A DNA stretch of 64,000 bases from Moringa oleifera (Eukaryota; Streptophyta; Magnoliopsida; Brassicales; Moringaceae): positions 1,612,001 to 1,676,000 of the forward strand of contig JAJFZO010000087.1 in NCBI GenBank assembly GCA_021397835.1, given 5' to 3'. Shown here piece after piece: positions 39,701 through 51,601 of the stretch. Position 1 is the first letter of the stretch. Every line of letters begins with the position of its first letter. The position numbers were made by a program, and so were the translations under genes. The notes below the pieces were generated by a model. It saw only the letters and a list, made by a program, of their open reading frames with translations. It searched no databases and had not been told where the DNA came from.

Positions 39701-41273
39701 GTCTGCGAGTTTTACCTGTCCCTGTCCACGTTTTTATCACTATTGTTTCTCTTTTCTGGCATTATAAAGCTCCCATTTGCCTCGTGTTTTCTCGGGAGAA
39801 AATAATCCTCACAGTAACTTTCTTTCTCTCGAGTTACCAGGCGGGAAAAGGGAGGGGGGCTCACGCTCGCTCTGGCACAAGCACAGTGGACTCACTCTGT
39901 CTCGGTCTCTCAAGTCGCCAGCTGCCTCTAGATTCGTGCCTGTTAAATCTCTTAAGTGCTCCAAGTTCTTTTTTTTTTTTTTCATGCCATTTTCTGTGTC
40001 TTATTCTGTTTCTTTTTTCTTTTATCAGGTTATTTTTTTCTTTAGTAATATCTTTGTTATAATTTATTCAAAATTTAAAATATTTTTAAAAAATAAATAA
40101 ACATTATATAAAATCATATGTTTATATAAATTATGCAAAAATTATTATTTAAATGTTAATTTATCAATTTAAATCAAATTAAATATAATCAAAAATTTTA
40201 ATAATTTAAAATATTAAATTAAAAATTTTATATTAACTTCTATCATAAAAAAGAATTCAAGTTTAAAAAATTAAAAAAATTAATTACTGAAATATGTATT
40301 TTTGAAATTCTATTATTAAATTTCTTTAAAAGATTACAAAAAATAAATATTAAATTAAAATTTATTCAATTTTAAAAATAAACAGAATAAATTTGATTCG
40401 GTTTTTAAACTACAAAAATTTAGTTAATGACATTGGTCAATAATAAAATTAGAAATAGTTTCTCAAACAAAAATTAATGTTCCAACCAGTGAATAACCAT
40501 TTTTTACAATTTTTTATAACTAAAATTTACGAATGAAAATACATAAGACCTTGAATTTAATGATCAAAAATCCAAACTCTGAATCTAACTTATAAATTAA
40601 CACTTGCTTAACAATAACAAACCCTTAGGATTGGATATCCGTCTTTTTATTCTATAAAAAGAGATACATATTCCATTTATTTTTTGATATAAAACTTTGG
40701 TTAGCAAGAATGAATTCGGTCTCAAATTCAAATTGATTAATTGTGGCCTGCATGTATGTCCTTATCTGGCAGCAGCAGGCAATTGTGTGTGCTTGATGCA
40801 AACACCAAGAAAAACCCAGAATACTGCAAAAGCCACCCTATTAAAACTAGCTCAGTGACAAGGGGTGTTGTCCTTCACTAGGGAAGGATTTGTAAGGCAG
40901 AGAATCAAACATGCATAATAATGGAGGACTTACTAGTGGAAGAGATGAAACAGGACTGTCTAAGTAATTCAATTGTGTAAAAAACAAGAGTCATCTCCCA
41001 GATGTATAAAATTACAAGAAGAATGACTAGAGCTGGTCATGATCTGGAGCTGAACCAAAGAGAATCAAGCTTATAGTTTTGCAAATAGTAATGTAAGAAA
41101 GTTAGCTAGCTCACCCACAACCGAAAGAAGCAGCCTGGTCATCAGCTGAAAAGACAGGCAACAAGCTCAACGACACATCAGAATTTCCATCATCCAAATG
41201 GAAGATCAAAATTAAACGGAAAAGACAACAAGATATTCTTAAGCAGCGGGATCATACATGCCCCTGGGCCTTT
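39700..41273. other. Intergenic region between BPC and TMEM234-like genes
   Basis: The left part is GC-richer and promoter-like (39700-39960). A diverged piece of the foldback family lies at about 40080-40390. The right part (about 40750-41273) is probably the 3' untranslated region of the TMEM234-like gene. No further gene. Confidence 0.5.
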
Positions 41274-42853
41274 TTAGTCAATGTTAGTCTTCCTCTCTAT
41301 GCTTGACTTACTAAGTATGAGCACACCAATTACAATGACCAAGGCACCTGCAAACCACTGTGAAGCAGAAACAATTGTTAGAAGTTCATTTACTACCAGG
41401 CTAAATGCCTGAAACTATATTAGAAACGTATAATGCACAATCAACCATCAACGGAAACTGTCAACCAAATCAATAGAAGATTTTTCTATTTCACCCATAT
41501 AGCCATGTTCATGTATTTGTGTTTGTCTTCTAGATGATCGATGATCTAGACCTTTTAAGTTGTATTTTGATTGTCGTGCTTTTTAAGTCCACTGTAAAAC
41601 CATTTCCAGCATTGGGGGCGCCATTAAGTAATGATACAGAGGACACAAATGATCTGTATCAAAAAGAAGGCACATAATAGGGTAACAAAATCAGACCTTA
41701 AAACATATTAATGCATCCAAAAATCTCACCTACATATAACAGAAATTTACAAAAGACCCCTCTGATTCTTTCTTGCAGGCTCTCATTTCATTGTTAAACC
41801 AAACAAGATTAACCCTTATACATGCTTCCTTCTCCCACACGTATTAGGTGAGTATTGGAAGCATCAAATATCATGTTTGCCAAAGAGGCAAGTTATTATT
41901 ATAGGGGTTGATGTACCCACATGTGGAGAAGACATTTTTGCAGTTTTGAATGCCAGACCAATATCTATATGCACAATGAAGAGGCAAAGTCATTCAGCAG
42001 AACTACATGATCAACATTTGCAATGCTTTCCCTCTACATACAGAGATAAAGGTCCTATTTAAATTGTCTTATGCCCCGATCATATACTAAGAACTTTCAA
42101 CAAACTACACCTTATGGCAGGAGTGCAGTTTGCCCACAAAATCACCAGGTATTATGAAGTAATATCTTCAACCAAGTTACCTGAATTGACAATGCTTCCT
42201 CAAACAAGAAGAACCCAGCTAGACCAGAAGAGAGGAAATTAGTAGCAAAATTAGTCACTGTAGCTTGCAGAGAGGAGAGAGCTCTTAGGCTGTTAACATA
42301 ACATCCCCACATCGTCACATTGAATGATATAACTAGACCGTACTTGATTAACTGTAACAAAGCAAGAAATATCGTAGATCGGTGACAGAGAGAAGAGAGA
42401 AATTGTGTAGAAAGCATGATGTAAGAGAATATACACCTATATAAATCATGTTTATCAATATTAACAAGGAAATGCTACGTTTTGCTCCACCGATCACAGA
42501 TTTAAGTGTTTTCGTTGATGAATTGCAAAGTCTCCATCCTAATTAACCTATTCCACGGCCGAGTTCAAGCAGGCTCGTTCAACTGTTCTTGATTACGAGT
42601 TCGAATTCAATCGACAGGGTCTGAGATTTGAAAATGCCGAGAGGGATTTCAAGATTCTAATAAAAATTCCAATTTCGGAGAACAAAAAAAAAAGAATGAC
42701 TGGTAGCAGAAATGGAAAGTATAAGGATCTTTATCCTTGCAGATACGATCAGGTTACCGGAGAGAAGAAGAACTTGGCGGAAATAGCCGCGAGAGCTGCG
42801 TTAAGTCCAGCACAGATTGCCCACGCGTAGCCTTTTCTCTTGGCGTCCTCCAT
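41274..42853 (-). CDS. TMEM234: TMEM234-type small membrane protein (EamA/DMT-like)
   Basis: Three exons (42853-42758, 42351-42181, 41357-41274), all joined in phase 0, encode 116 residues. The protein starts MEDAKRKGYAWAICAG and is nearly all hydrophobic, with four predicted membrane segments (about 9-27, 35-53, 62-82 and 90-108), and ends in a short basic tail (SSIERKTNID). The segments KYGLVISFNVTMWGCYVNSL and ATVTNFATNFLSSGL are hallmarks of the plant TMEM234 family, a half-length relative of drug/metabolite transporters. It is a conserved eukaryotic family of poorly known function; a role in transport is inferred from the fold only. Length is normal for the family. A pair of such proteins may be needed to make a full transporter. 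Confidence 0.9.
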
Positions 42854-43328
42854 CATTGACCCCAGTTTTCCTCGTGGCGGAGCGCCGAATTAAAGTCATC
42901 CATCCTTTCTAATGCAAACACTGACGTTTCAGTTTCCTTCCGGAATGCCTTGCAGTTCTAGTTGTGCTGAACAAAAAACGGCAAGCAGTTCTAATTTCAG
43001 TTTTTTATTTACAACAAAAAGTGGGCTGGGAGTGTGGAGTACAATATTTTGTATTTTATTTTTTTAAATTACATATAAGAAAATCAATTGATAGTTTTCT
43101 TAACAAAATTTTTCTGGTTTTCGTACACTTTTAATTTGTTACCATATAAAAAGTTCCTTTTTCATAAATCTCTTCTACTAAATCAATAAAATTTTACTTT
43201 CTAATTTTTTGAAAAATAAAACTAAAAATACTTATACTAAATGTTATTTTAAATATGCACTATGCATATTTAATTTTTATATTTTATATTTTAATAACTG
43301 TTTTTATTTAAAATATTTATTTTTAAGA

Positions 43329-43842
43329 TAAAATTTTCTAAAATTTTAATATTTATTTTATATTATTAATTAATTTTATATTTTAAAAATAAAAAATCAA
43401 ACTCTTATCTATTAATTAAATTAAACTTTAGCTCAAATAATTTTAAAAAATTAAACATAATTTTACTATCAAAATGATTCAAAAATAACTCAAATAAATT
43501 TTTTACTTCATGTCAAATCTATTATTCAAATTTGAAGAATTTTTTATATAATATTTATTTTTTTAATTTTTTGATAGTATAAATTTTAAAATATATATTT
43601 TTAATATTCATAGAATTTTAAAAATTTTATTGATGGTAATTTAAATATTATTTTTTACATATTTAAAAAAATTTAAGTCAAAATTCACAACATAAAATCT
43701 TTAATTTAAATATCTTTAATTTTATAATTTCTAATCAAATTTAATTTAGATTAAATTAATAGATCAATATTTGATTTGTTATTTTTAAAATAAAAATATT
43801 TAATTAGTAATATAAGGTAAAAATTAAGATTTTATGAGATAT
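43329..43842. mobile_element. AT-rich foldback element, copy D
   Basis: The left end (AATATTTATTTTATATTATTAA) and the complement of the right end (AATTAGTAATATAAGGTAAA) form the family's inverted repeat. Inner blocks (TTTTTGATAGTATAAA, TTTTTACATATTTAAAAA) agree in order with copies A and C. Confidence 0.55.
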
Positions 43843-44319
43843 TTACTCTTATTTTTATATTTATATACGTAAATATATATATAATTGAAATTATATTTTT
43901 TAAAGCATTTACCTTAATGATGATTTTACGTTATCAAAATCTAAAAAATAGATAACAAAAATAAAATAATTTGATGTTTAATGACGTTGGAATATGAAAG
44001 ATATTGCCCAAAAAAAAAATGAGTTATTGATGAACTTGAGCAAAGTCCCTATATATTTTTCTTTCAACTAAAAATTTCAAAAATAAATCATTTGTATAAT
44101 ATTTATTTTCAGTTAATAATTTATAATAAGATATTTTATTTTTTATCTATGTTTTTTGTATACAATTTTAATGAAATTATTTTATCAAAAAATATTATGG
44201 ATATTTGATATATATTTATATATGTGCAACTAACATGCACATTGAATATACCTTTTAATGTCTCATGAGACATGATTAGTCAAACTATTAAGGGACAAAT
44301 ATATAAAAAGAAAAATTTT

Positions 44320-44730
44320 TTAACTCTATTTGTTATTTAACATCAATAGATTAATTGTATACATAATAATTAAATTTAATTTAAATTAAAGTTTGATTCA
44401 AACAATTTTAAGTATTTTTTTATCATTATTATTTTAAAAAAGTGATTCAAATAAGTTTTATAGATTTAAAAAATTTTGAATTCATGAATTATTTTAAATA
44501 AACTTCTGAAAATAAAATTAGAAACATTTTTAAATCTTTTATTATGTAACTTGAATATTTATAGACGTTTAAATAAAAATCAACTAAAAATTCTTCATGT
44601 AAAATATTCAAATTAAAATATCTTTACTTTTTTATATTTTTATTAAGATCTAAATCTAACCAAAATCTCAAATGTAAAATTAGCAAATTGATGCTTTAAA
44701 GTGAAAAATAAAAATTTGGATATAACTTAA
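44320..44730. mobile_element. AT-rich foldback element, diverged copy
   Basis: It shares the order of blocks with the family (AATTTAAATTAAAGTTTGATTC, then CATTATTATTTTAAAAAAGTG, then AACTTGAATATTTATAGACG). The ends are too diverged to place exactly. Confidence 0.4.
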
Positions 44731-44908
44731 TTTTTTTATATTTATCTAAATGTTAATTAATTATTTTAAAAAACATAATTCAATATTCTCATATTGATTT
44801 AAATATTTTATTAAATATTAAATAGTTTTTATTATTTAGTTGAATTAGAAATAAATCAATATAATTTATGGGTAAATGGAGTTTATGTGTAGTGTTTTAT
44901 ACTTACCA

Positions 44909-44913
44909 AGAAA

Positions 44914-44948
<35 letters not shown>
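44909..44948. repeat. (TTA)n microsatellite
   Basis: About twelve TTA/ATT units in a row lie just left of the Harbinger-type MITE. Confidence 0.85.
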
Positions 44949-44949
<1 letters not shown>

Positions 44950-44985
44950 CAAGATAAACATAAAACCTTTTTTTTCCAATCATAA

Positions 44986-45932
44986 GGCCATCTCCAACTC
45001 TATACACTAAATTTAACACTAATTTGATGTTAAAAAATAATATTTTTAGAATATTTCAATACCAAATTTTTTTCATCTCCAATCCATTTACATCAAATTG
45101 GTGTTATAATATTATTTTAATAATATAAGTAATAATTATCAATAAAAATATTTATAAATATTGATTAATTTATAAATATTATTAAAATAATTAATATAAT
45201 TTAAAATTTTAATTTATATTTATATTGTTTTAGAAAATTTAATATTATATAATAAATTATAATCTTTAGTAATTTTAAAATTAATAATTTATCAATTAAA
45301 TTTCATAAAAATATTTTTACTGTAATTTTAATTTAATTATTTTTGTGAGTTACTTATATTTTTACGATAATGCATAATTTATCAGGTTAGTTTATTATTA
45401 TTAAAGTATTTTAATTTTAATTAATGTTATAATTTTAGTTTAAGTTGTAATCGTTAATGTGTTGTTATATTTATTGTACTATGTTATCAATTGAAAAAAA
45501 TTTATTTTTATCATGTTCATGCAAAAATTTAAATTATATCATAAATTATAAATTATTTTAAATTTTTATATATTTTTAAATAACAATTTTAATAATATAT
45601 ATTTTTATTATTAATTAAATAAATTAATAATAATAATTTAAATAAAACAAAATTATATATTAAAATTGATCTTATTTTAAAGATATTGATAAAATATTCT
45701 TAATAGTATAATTTTTTTTAATAATATCATATATTTATTAAATTATTGATCAAAAATATATTTAATTTAAAATTTTTAAAAAAATTATTTATAAAAAAAT
45801 TATTTTAAAATTACACACCAATTTGGTGTAGCTACAGTGCTATACCATTGAAAGGATCAATTTACCGTTGGAAACGATTTCATCAAATTTTGACTGCTAA
45901 ATGCCGTTTTATTGTCTTCGTTGTAGACGGTC
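44986..45932 (+). mobile_element. Harbinger-type (Tourist-like) MITE, 947 bp, copy 1
   Basis: The element starts GGCCATCTCCAAC and ends with the complement of GACCGTCTACAAC, imperfect terminal inverted repeats of about 13 bp. It is flanked on both sides by TAA (44983-44985 and 45933-45935), the 3-bp duplication typical of PIF/Harbinger. A second, shorter copy lies inverted at 60629-61394. No transposase frame is present. Confidence 0.75.
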
Positions 45933-45999
45933 TAATAGTTTGTTCAAATCAGATGGAAAGAAATGAAGGATAATTAAATAAAAAAGGGTTGCATTTATC

Positions 46000-46465
46000 T
46001 TTTATGAAGTTTTATCTAAAGTATTTATTTTCATGATAATATTAAATTAAGAGTAAATAAAATCTTGATGTTTAGTTATGTTATTAAATAAATTTTAACA
46101 TTTTAAAAAATAAAATAATTATTAATATATTAATTTAATTTAAATTATATACAAACTTAAACAACTACAAAAATTTAAAGGTATTGTCAAAAAATAATTC
46201 AAATAAATTTTGTATTTTATTTCAAATTTCTCTTCAATTTGAATAATTATAATTCATAATTATTTTAATAAAATTTTTAAAATCTGAATTGTTTAATTTT
46301 AAAAAATTAAAACTCAAAAAATATTTTTATTAAAATAGTTGAATATTTTTTTCATATGTTAAAAATTATAAATTAAAATTTATTGTCCAAAAGTTTAAAT
46401 TTAAATATTTTTAATTTTACTATAATATAATTTAAATTAATATATCAAAATTTGAATAATAATCT
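46000..46465. mobile_element. AT-rich foldback element, partial copy
   Basis: The left end (TTTATTTTCATGATAATATTAAATTAA) and inner blocks match the family. The right end runs into promoter-proximal sequence of the H3.3 gene and is not clear. Confidence 0.4.
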
Positions 46466-46669
46466 TCTGAATGTTATGTTGGTTTAAAATATATAATCCT
46501 GAATTATATGTTAGGCAATTATCACATGGTTTCTTATTAAATCAAAAAAATACAGTTATTAGTGTAGAAGAAATCACTACGAGGCACGTGAAGCCATGGC
46601 GGCGCGGTTTTGTCGGACTCGAGTCAACAGAGTTGGTAACATCCGCAACGCGCACTATATTCCTCTCAC

Positions 46670-46880
46670 AAAAGAAACACAACTCGGCCACGCTGGCAAT
46701 CTGCGCCTCTAAAATTCAACCAATCAGAGACGAGAGACGCGGATCGAAGAACTTTTGAAAATCCTATTCTGTCCGCAACAGAATGCCGTTGGAGGCTTCA
46801 GAGTCCGCGTAGGCATCCACCATATGAACCGACCTAAACCCTTTCCTGTCGCTATAAATAGAGCCTCTTATCTCTCATCG
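46670..46880 (+). promoter_or_regulatory. Histone H3.3 promoter with octamer element
   Basis: A CCAAT box (46720-46724), the plant histone octamer CGCGGATC (46738-46745) and a TATA box (CTATAAATAG, about 46851-46860) lie in the expected order and spacing. The octamer is best known from replication-dependent histone genes. Confidence 0.75.
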
Positions 46881-46967
46881 TCTCTGTCACTCGTGTCTTG
46901 ATTTTGGAATCTCTCTGGGAAGATCCAGAACACTAATTCTCTTTTTTCGTTCTTGCGATTTCGAACG

Positions 46968-47068
46968 GTAAGAGAAATCTTTAGGCGCCGTTTCTGCTTT
47001 CATTTGGACTTCGCGGCGATCCCTTTCTGTTTGCCGAGATCTGATTGAGGTGTTTTGTTGTCTTGTAG
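46968..47068 (+). other. Intron in the 5' untranslated region of H3.3
   Basis: Donor CGAACG|GTAAGA at 46968 and acceptor TTGTCTTGTAG ending 47068 remove 101 bp just before the coding start. Leader introns are characteristic of plant H3.3 genes and support strong constitutive expression. Confidence 0.7.
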
Positions 47069-47098
47069 AATCGTTTTCTGTTGTTGATTTGAAGCGAC

Positions 47099-47881
47099 AT
47101 GGCTCGTACCAAGCAAACTGCTCGCAAGTCAACCGGGGGAAAGGCCCCGAGGAAGCAGCTCGCCACAAAGGTATTTTAGGGTTTGGCTTTGTTCTTCCTG
47201 TTTGATTCCAGTTCTCTGGGTAGTGATTTCATGTATTTGCATACTAATTAGTAAAATTGTTGGGAGTGTATTTTGGCAAGCCAGGTTCAGGGTTTCAAAT
47301 ACTTCAATTGAAGTCTTAAATTCGAGAAAGCGGTACTAATCGATGGTAATTAATGTAATGTAGGCTGCAAGGAAGTCTGCCCCAACTACCGGTGGAGTCA
47401 AGAAGCCTCATCGCTACCGCCCTGGAACTGTTGCTCTTCGGTAAATGCTCCAATGGCAATGTTACTTTTGCTTTTAGGCTTCAATTTAGTTTCCAGCCCT
47501 AATACTCGTGTTCCAATATGAAACAGTGAAATCCGAAAATACCAGAAGAGCACTGAGCTTTTGATCCGCAAGTTGCCCTTCCAGCGACTTGTTCGTGAAA
47601 TTGCCCAAGATTACAAGGTATTCATTGGCATAACATTAGTTTTCAAAGTTTTTTGTGGTCGTTTTTCTTTTTCTTTGTGGTTTCTTATTGTTTTTGTTCT
47701 ATTGCTGCAGACGGATCTGAGATTCCAGAGCCACGCAGTTCTAGCCCTCCAGGAGGCTGCAGAGGCTTACCTGGTGGGTCTGTTTGAGGATACCAATCTT
47801 TGCGCAATTCACGCCAAGAGGGTCACCATCATGCCCAAGGACATCCAATTGGCTCGGCGGATCCGCGGGGAGCGTGCTTAA
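47099..47881 (+). CDS. H3.3: Histone H3.3
   Basis: Four exons (47099-47170, 47364-47440, 47527-47617, 47711-47881) total 411 nt, 136 residues with the initiator Met, exactly the H3 length. The variant-defining residues are those of plant H3.3: Thr31 (SAPTTGG), Tyr41 (HRYRPG), and His87 and Leu90 (FQSHAVLAL). The introns in coding sequence and leader also separate it from intronless H3.1 genes. H3.3 is the replication-independent H3 deposited in transcribed chromatin by HIRA-type chaperones. All modified tail lysines (K4, K9, K14, K18, K23, K27, K36) are intact. Residue 78, next to K79, is Tyr where most H3.3 I recall have Phe, a mild change. The gene is surely functional. Confidence 0.98.
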
Positions 47882-50800
47882 GAAGCTTAGCAGTTCTTAA
47901 ATTTTTCTTTTTCCTAGACTAGATAATGCGTGGATCGACCGTAGATCCTTTATTTTTCTCTTGTAAAGAGTCTTAGATATCCAAACACAATGAACAATTG
48001 GAAATTGGTGAAACCGCCTTTGTTTCAGTAAAATTCATAATTGATTCTTATCTTTGCCCACTCACCTCATTTAAAGTGTTTATTTCCCAATCTTCCCCGT
48101 CTCCTATTGGTTTCTCTTTGGATGTGGGATTTTATTTCTGAAGCTTTACTTTTAACCATTATGTGATTTTCTTGTCCTTTAAAGAAAAGATTGATGCTCA
48201 GTTTGTGGAGTCTGGATTTGTGGGCTTTATGTTCGTTTATTTAAGAACTTAAAAGGTTCAAATTGTTTGCCTACTAAGAAAACGGGCATGGGCCTAACCA
48301 ACCTTTGGATTCGATTCTTTATTTGTACCACATCTGTTATTTTGGGGAGCTGGAGAGATGATGAGCCCATGGGCCCTGGAGGGAAGAACGGTAGTCTGTG
48401 TTGTCGCTTGTAGGTTAAGTTGCCCTAGAAAAGCTTGAAGACTGAAGCAGAAAAAGCCCAGACGGGCGTGTTCCTTAAAGCACTAACATGCAGCAGGCAG
48501 GCAGTAGTGGTGATAAAATTGAGAGAGCTCTGGAACGCAATTCACCACCGAAGACGACACGTGAACTTTGAAATCCCGAAGTGATATAGTAGCCCGTGAC
48601 ACTAACAGCCACATATATATATATACACAGAATGTGAAGGAGAAAATAGGCATGAGCCCATGACTGTTGTATTTTATGAACATCTTCTGCATCAGCCACA
48701 TCCTTTTCCGATTTGGATTCACATGAATTGCAAATATTAAAATGATTCAGCAGTAGGCCATGGGAACTTGGGGATCAATCAATCGCCTTTTATTTCCTTT
48801 TCACATACATTCTTCTTTTCGCATTTCGGGACCTGCAATTGTTTCTTGTCCCATCTGTAACCCACGAGCCTTACTTCCCACTTTCCCAATCACCTTTATT
48901 CCAATTTACATTTTTACATTTTCCACCCTTAATTATTTCATTATACTCAAGATTTCATCTTCATTTTAACTTAGTCAATTTCTACAAATTCATAAATGAA
49001 TCCTAAATTTCAACACTTGCACTTATTGGGTATTAGCTGGTCTCAGACAGCTACATCACAGCAAATTCCACGAATCCTCTCTCCATTCTTATATTCTGAT
49101 TTTGAACAGAGATACAGTGCTTAAGGACGAAGGAAGCTCGTCAAATTCTAATAGCATGTTTTGTTCGCAGAAATATTAATTTTTTTTATTTTATTTTGTA
49201 TGAAATTATTTTTTTAATGTTTGGTTAATTTTTATCATAGAATTGTAATTCTTTAAGGAATTTTTATTCCTTAAAAACCCGAAATAACTATTTCGAAGTG
49301 AATGCTATTCCATGAAAGTAAGGAATTATTATATTTTTCTATTCTTAATAGACCCTTGATAAAATTTTTAAATTACTATCATATATATATATCTATATAA
49401 TAACTTCATTTTTTATTTTTAAATAATTTATCAAAAAGTAAAAATATTATTATTATTAAAATATTAATTAATATTAAATTTAATTTAATAATATTAATAT
49501 TTAAAAATAAAAAATAATTATTAATATATTATTTAATTAATATTATTTTCATAATAATAACATTTTTATTTTTTAAATAATTTACCAAAAAAAGAAAACA
49601 GTAAAAAATATTATTTTTATTAAAATATTAATTAATTTTTAATTTTATAATATTAATATTTAAAAATAAAAATAATTATTAATATATTATTTAGTTCATA
49701 TTATTTTTATAATAATTTATTATTATAAAATATTTATTAATTAATATTATTTTAATAACAATTAATTAAATTATAATTAATTTAGTTGAAGGATATACTA
49801 ATTTTTGAAACTTGCTTCAATTACTTTTCTACCTTATTCTTTGATGAACCAAACACATGAAAATGAATTTATATTCTATTCAATTTCAATAAACCAAACA
49901 TAATAATACTTATTATTTTTTATTTATTATCTTTTCTATTCCCAAAGAATACCTTTTCTATTCCTTCTCTATTATATTCCACGAACTAAATATGTCATAT
50001 TCTCAGAAGATTTGATCAAAACCACTCTATTAAGAATTACAAGATTCTTTATTCCTATGCATTTTGTTAATTTTTTAAAAAAATATTGACACATAATAAT
50101 TTAATAAAACAATTAAAGATATATTTATTTATTTTATTTTATATTACGTGATAAATTATAAATCAGTAAAAAAAAACTTTATTAGGTGAAAAACATTTTT
50201 TATGTTTTCATGTAATTGAGATATTTTTGATGGTTTTTTTAAAGTGATCTTTAATTTGATTTGTGTTGGTATTTTGAATAAATTGTTAATATTTTTAATA
50301 GCTTCTTAATAAATATATAATAATTAAAATATTTTTATTTTATAAATATCAATATAATTAATTTGGTCTTGCATGCCAGGGCTAATGGTAATTAATCAAT
50401 CATATAACAAAAAGGTTCATATGTTTTCTCACAGAATAACATAATTTTTTGACCAAGTAATTTTGTGTTAATTTATCCAATGCATGCCGTCAAAGTTATT
50501 CTGATAACGTAATTAAGATTAACAAACTAACCTTTCTTTTTCATCATATCCTCCTTCCGAAGTTGAAATACTCATGAATTAATCCCATATTTAATCAGAG
50601 GGATTACATGATAATCGGGGCAGCTGTTCGATTGAGAACGGAATATAATCTTTAATAAAATTGGGTTTAAAATAATTAATTTTTGATTAATAGATAAAAA
50701 GGTAAAATTGTCATGTGGTCGGCATCAAAAGCGATCTATGGAAGAAGGCTCCATCAAAAGGCAAAAGATCCTGCTGTCTTTGAACTCTTATGCTTTTATT

Positions 50801-51601
50801 TATATAAATTAATATAAGATAATTTCATAAAATAAATTATATATATATTTATTTTATTTTTATTAAAAAACTTAATAGAGATCAAATAAAAAAATTAATC
50901 CAATTTATTTATGTACATGTGATTGTTATAAAGTTGATAATTGATCACATTCATTATCTTTACTTATATTTACGAATTGCAGAACAATGTATTTACGCTC
51001 ACATGTCTCATTTATATCTTACCTTTCCTTTTAATTAGTGATGTAATGTAATTAAATCATGTACTAAGCAAATTACATGGTTTCTTTTTTCTTAGGATAA
51101 TTATTTCGTGATTTTGTATTTTGAGAATTTTAGGATATTCTTTTATATATTTATTATTAATTTAGATATTTTTGATAATTAGATTATTAAAAAAAGGATA
51201 TGAAATAAAATACAAAGAAGGAAAAGGTAAAGGGGAATGCCTAGACTTTCTGAATGAAATCTTGTTTGCAAATAATTATATGGAGACAATGGAAGCGAAA
51301 TCCCCAAACGACCCTTATAACGTGTCTGCAATAAATAAAAATAAAAAATAAAAAATAAAATATTTGACACAATTCCTATTTTTCTTCTTTATTCTTCTTC
51401 CCTATCTCCGTCTGTCTCTCCGCGTCTCCTCTATTACTTGGTTTTGCTCTCTTCTTCTGGATTGCCAGAAAAAACTTGGCTGTAAAAGTTCTTTTTACTT
51501 TCTTTCTTGAAAGCGACCGTCAAATGGAAATTTGCATAGGAAAGAATTGAGACGGCGAGCCCCACTAAAGGGCAGTGGAGGAGAAGAAGAGACTAAAATC
51601 C
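47882..51601. other. Intergenic region between H3.3 and glyoxal oxidase
   Basis: It begins with the H3.3 3' untranslated region. A mixed-composition stretch at 48050-49140 has short open frames that I cannot assign. A MITE-like element lies at about 49155-49995, followed by AT-rich DNA and a pyrimidine-rich region (51360-51600) that probably forms the 3' untranslated region of the glyoxal oxidase gene on the - strand. Confidence 0.5.
49155..49995. mobile_element. MITE-like element with internal tandem duplication
   Basis: The left end CATGTTTTGTTCGCAGAAATA is matched, as an imperfect inverted repeat, by the complement of TATTCCACGAACTAAATATG at the right end. Inside, two similar AT-rich units of about 152 bp follow each other (about 49405-49556 and 49557-49710). 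Flanking target duplications are not clear. No coding capacity. Confidence 0.45.

Larger units (their letters stand above)
42990..46460. other. AT-rich intergenic region packed with MITEs
   Basis: It holds foldback copies at about 43329-43842, 44320-44730 and 46000-46465 and a 947-bp Harbinger-type MITE at 44986-45932. No coding gene can be supported. Confidence 0.6.

Noticed and set aside
39777..40100. Two overlapping + strand frames near a GC-richer stretch
   Set aside because: They run into T-rich low complexity, lack any domain, and lie at the probable BPC promoter.
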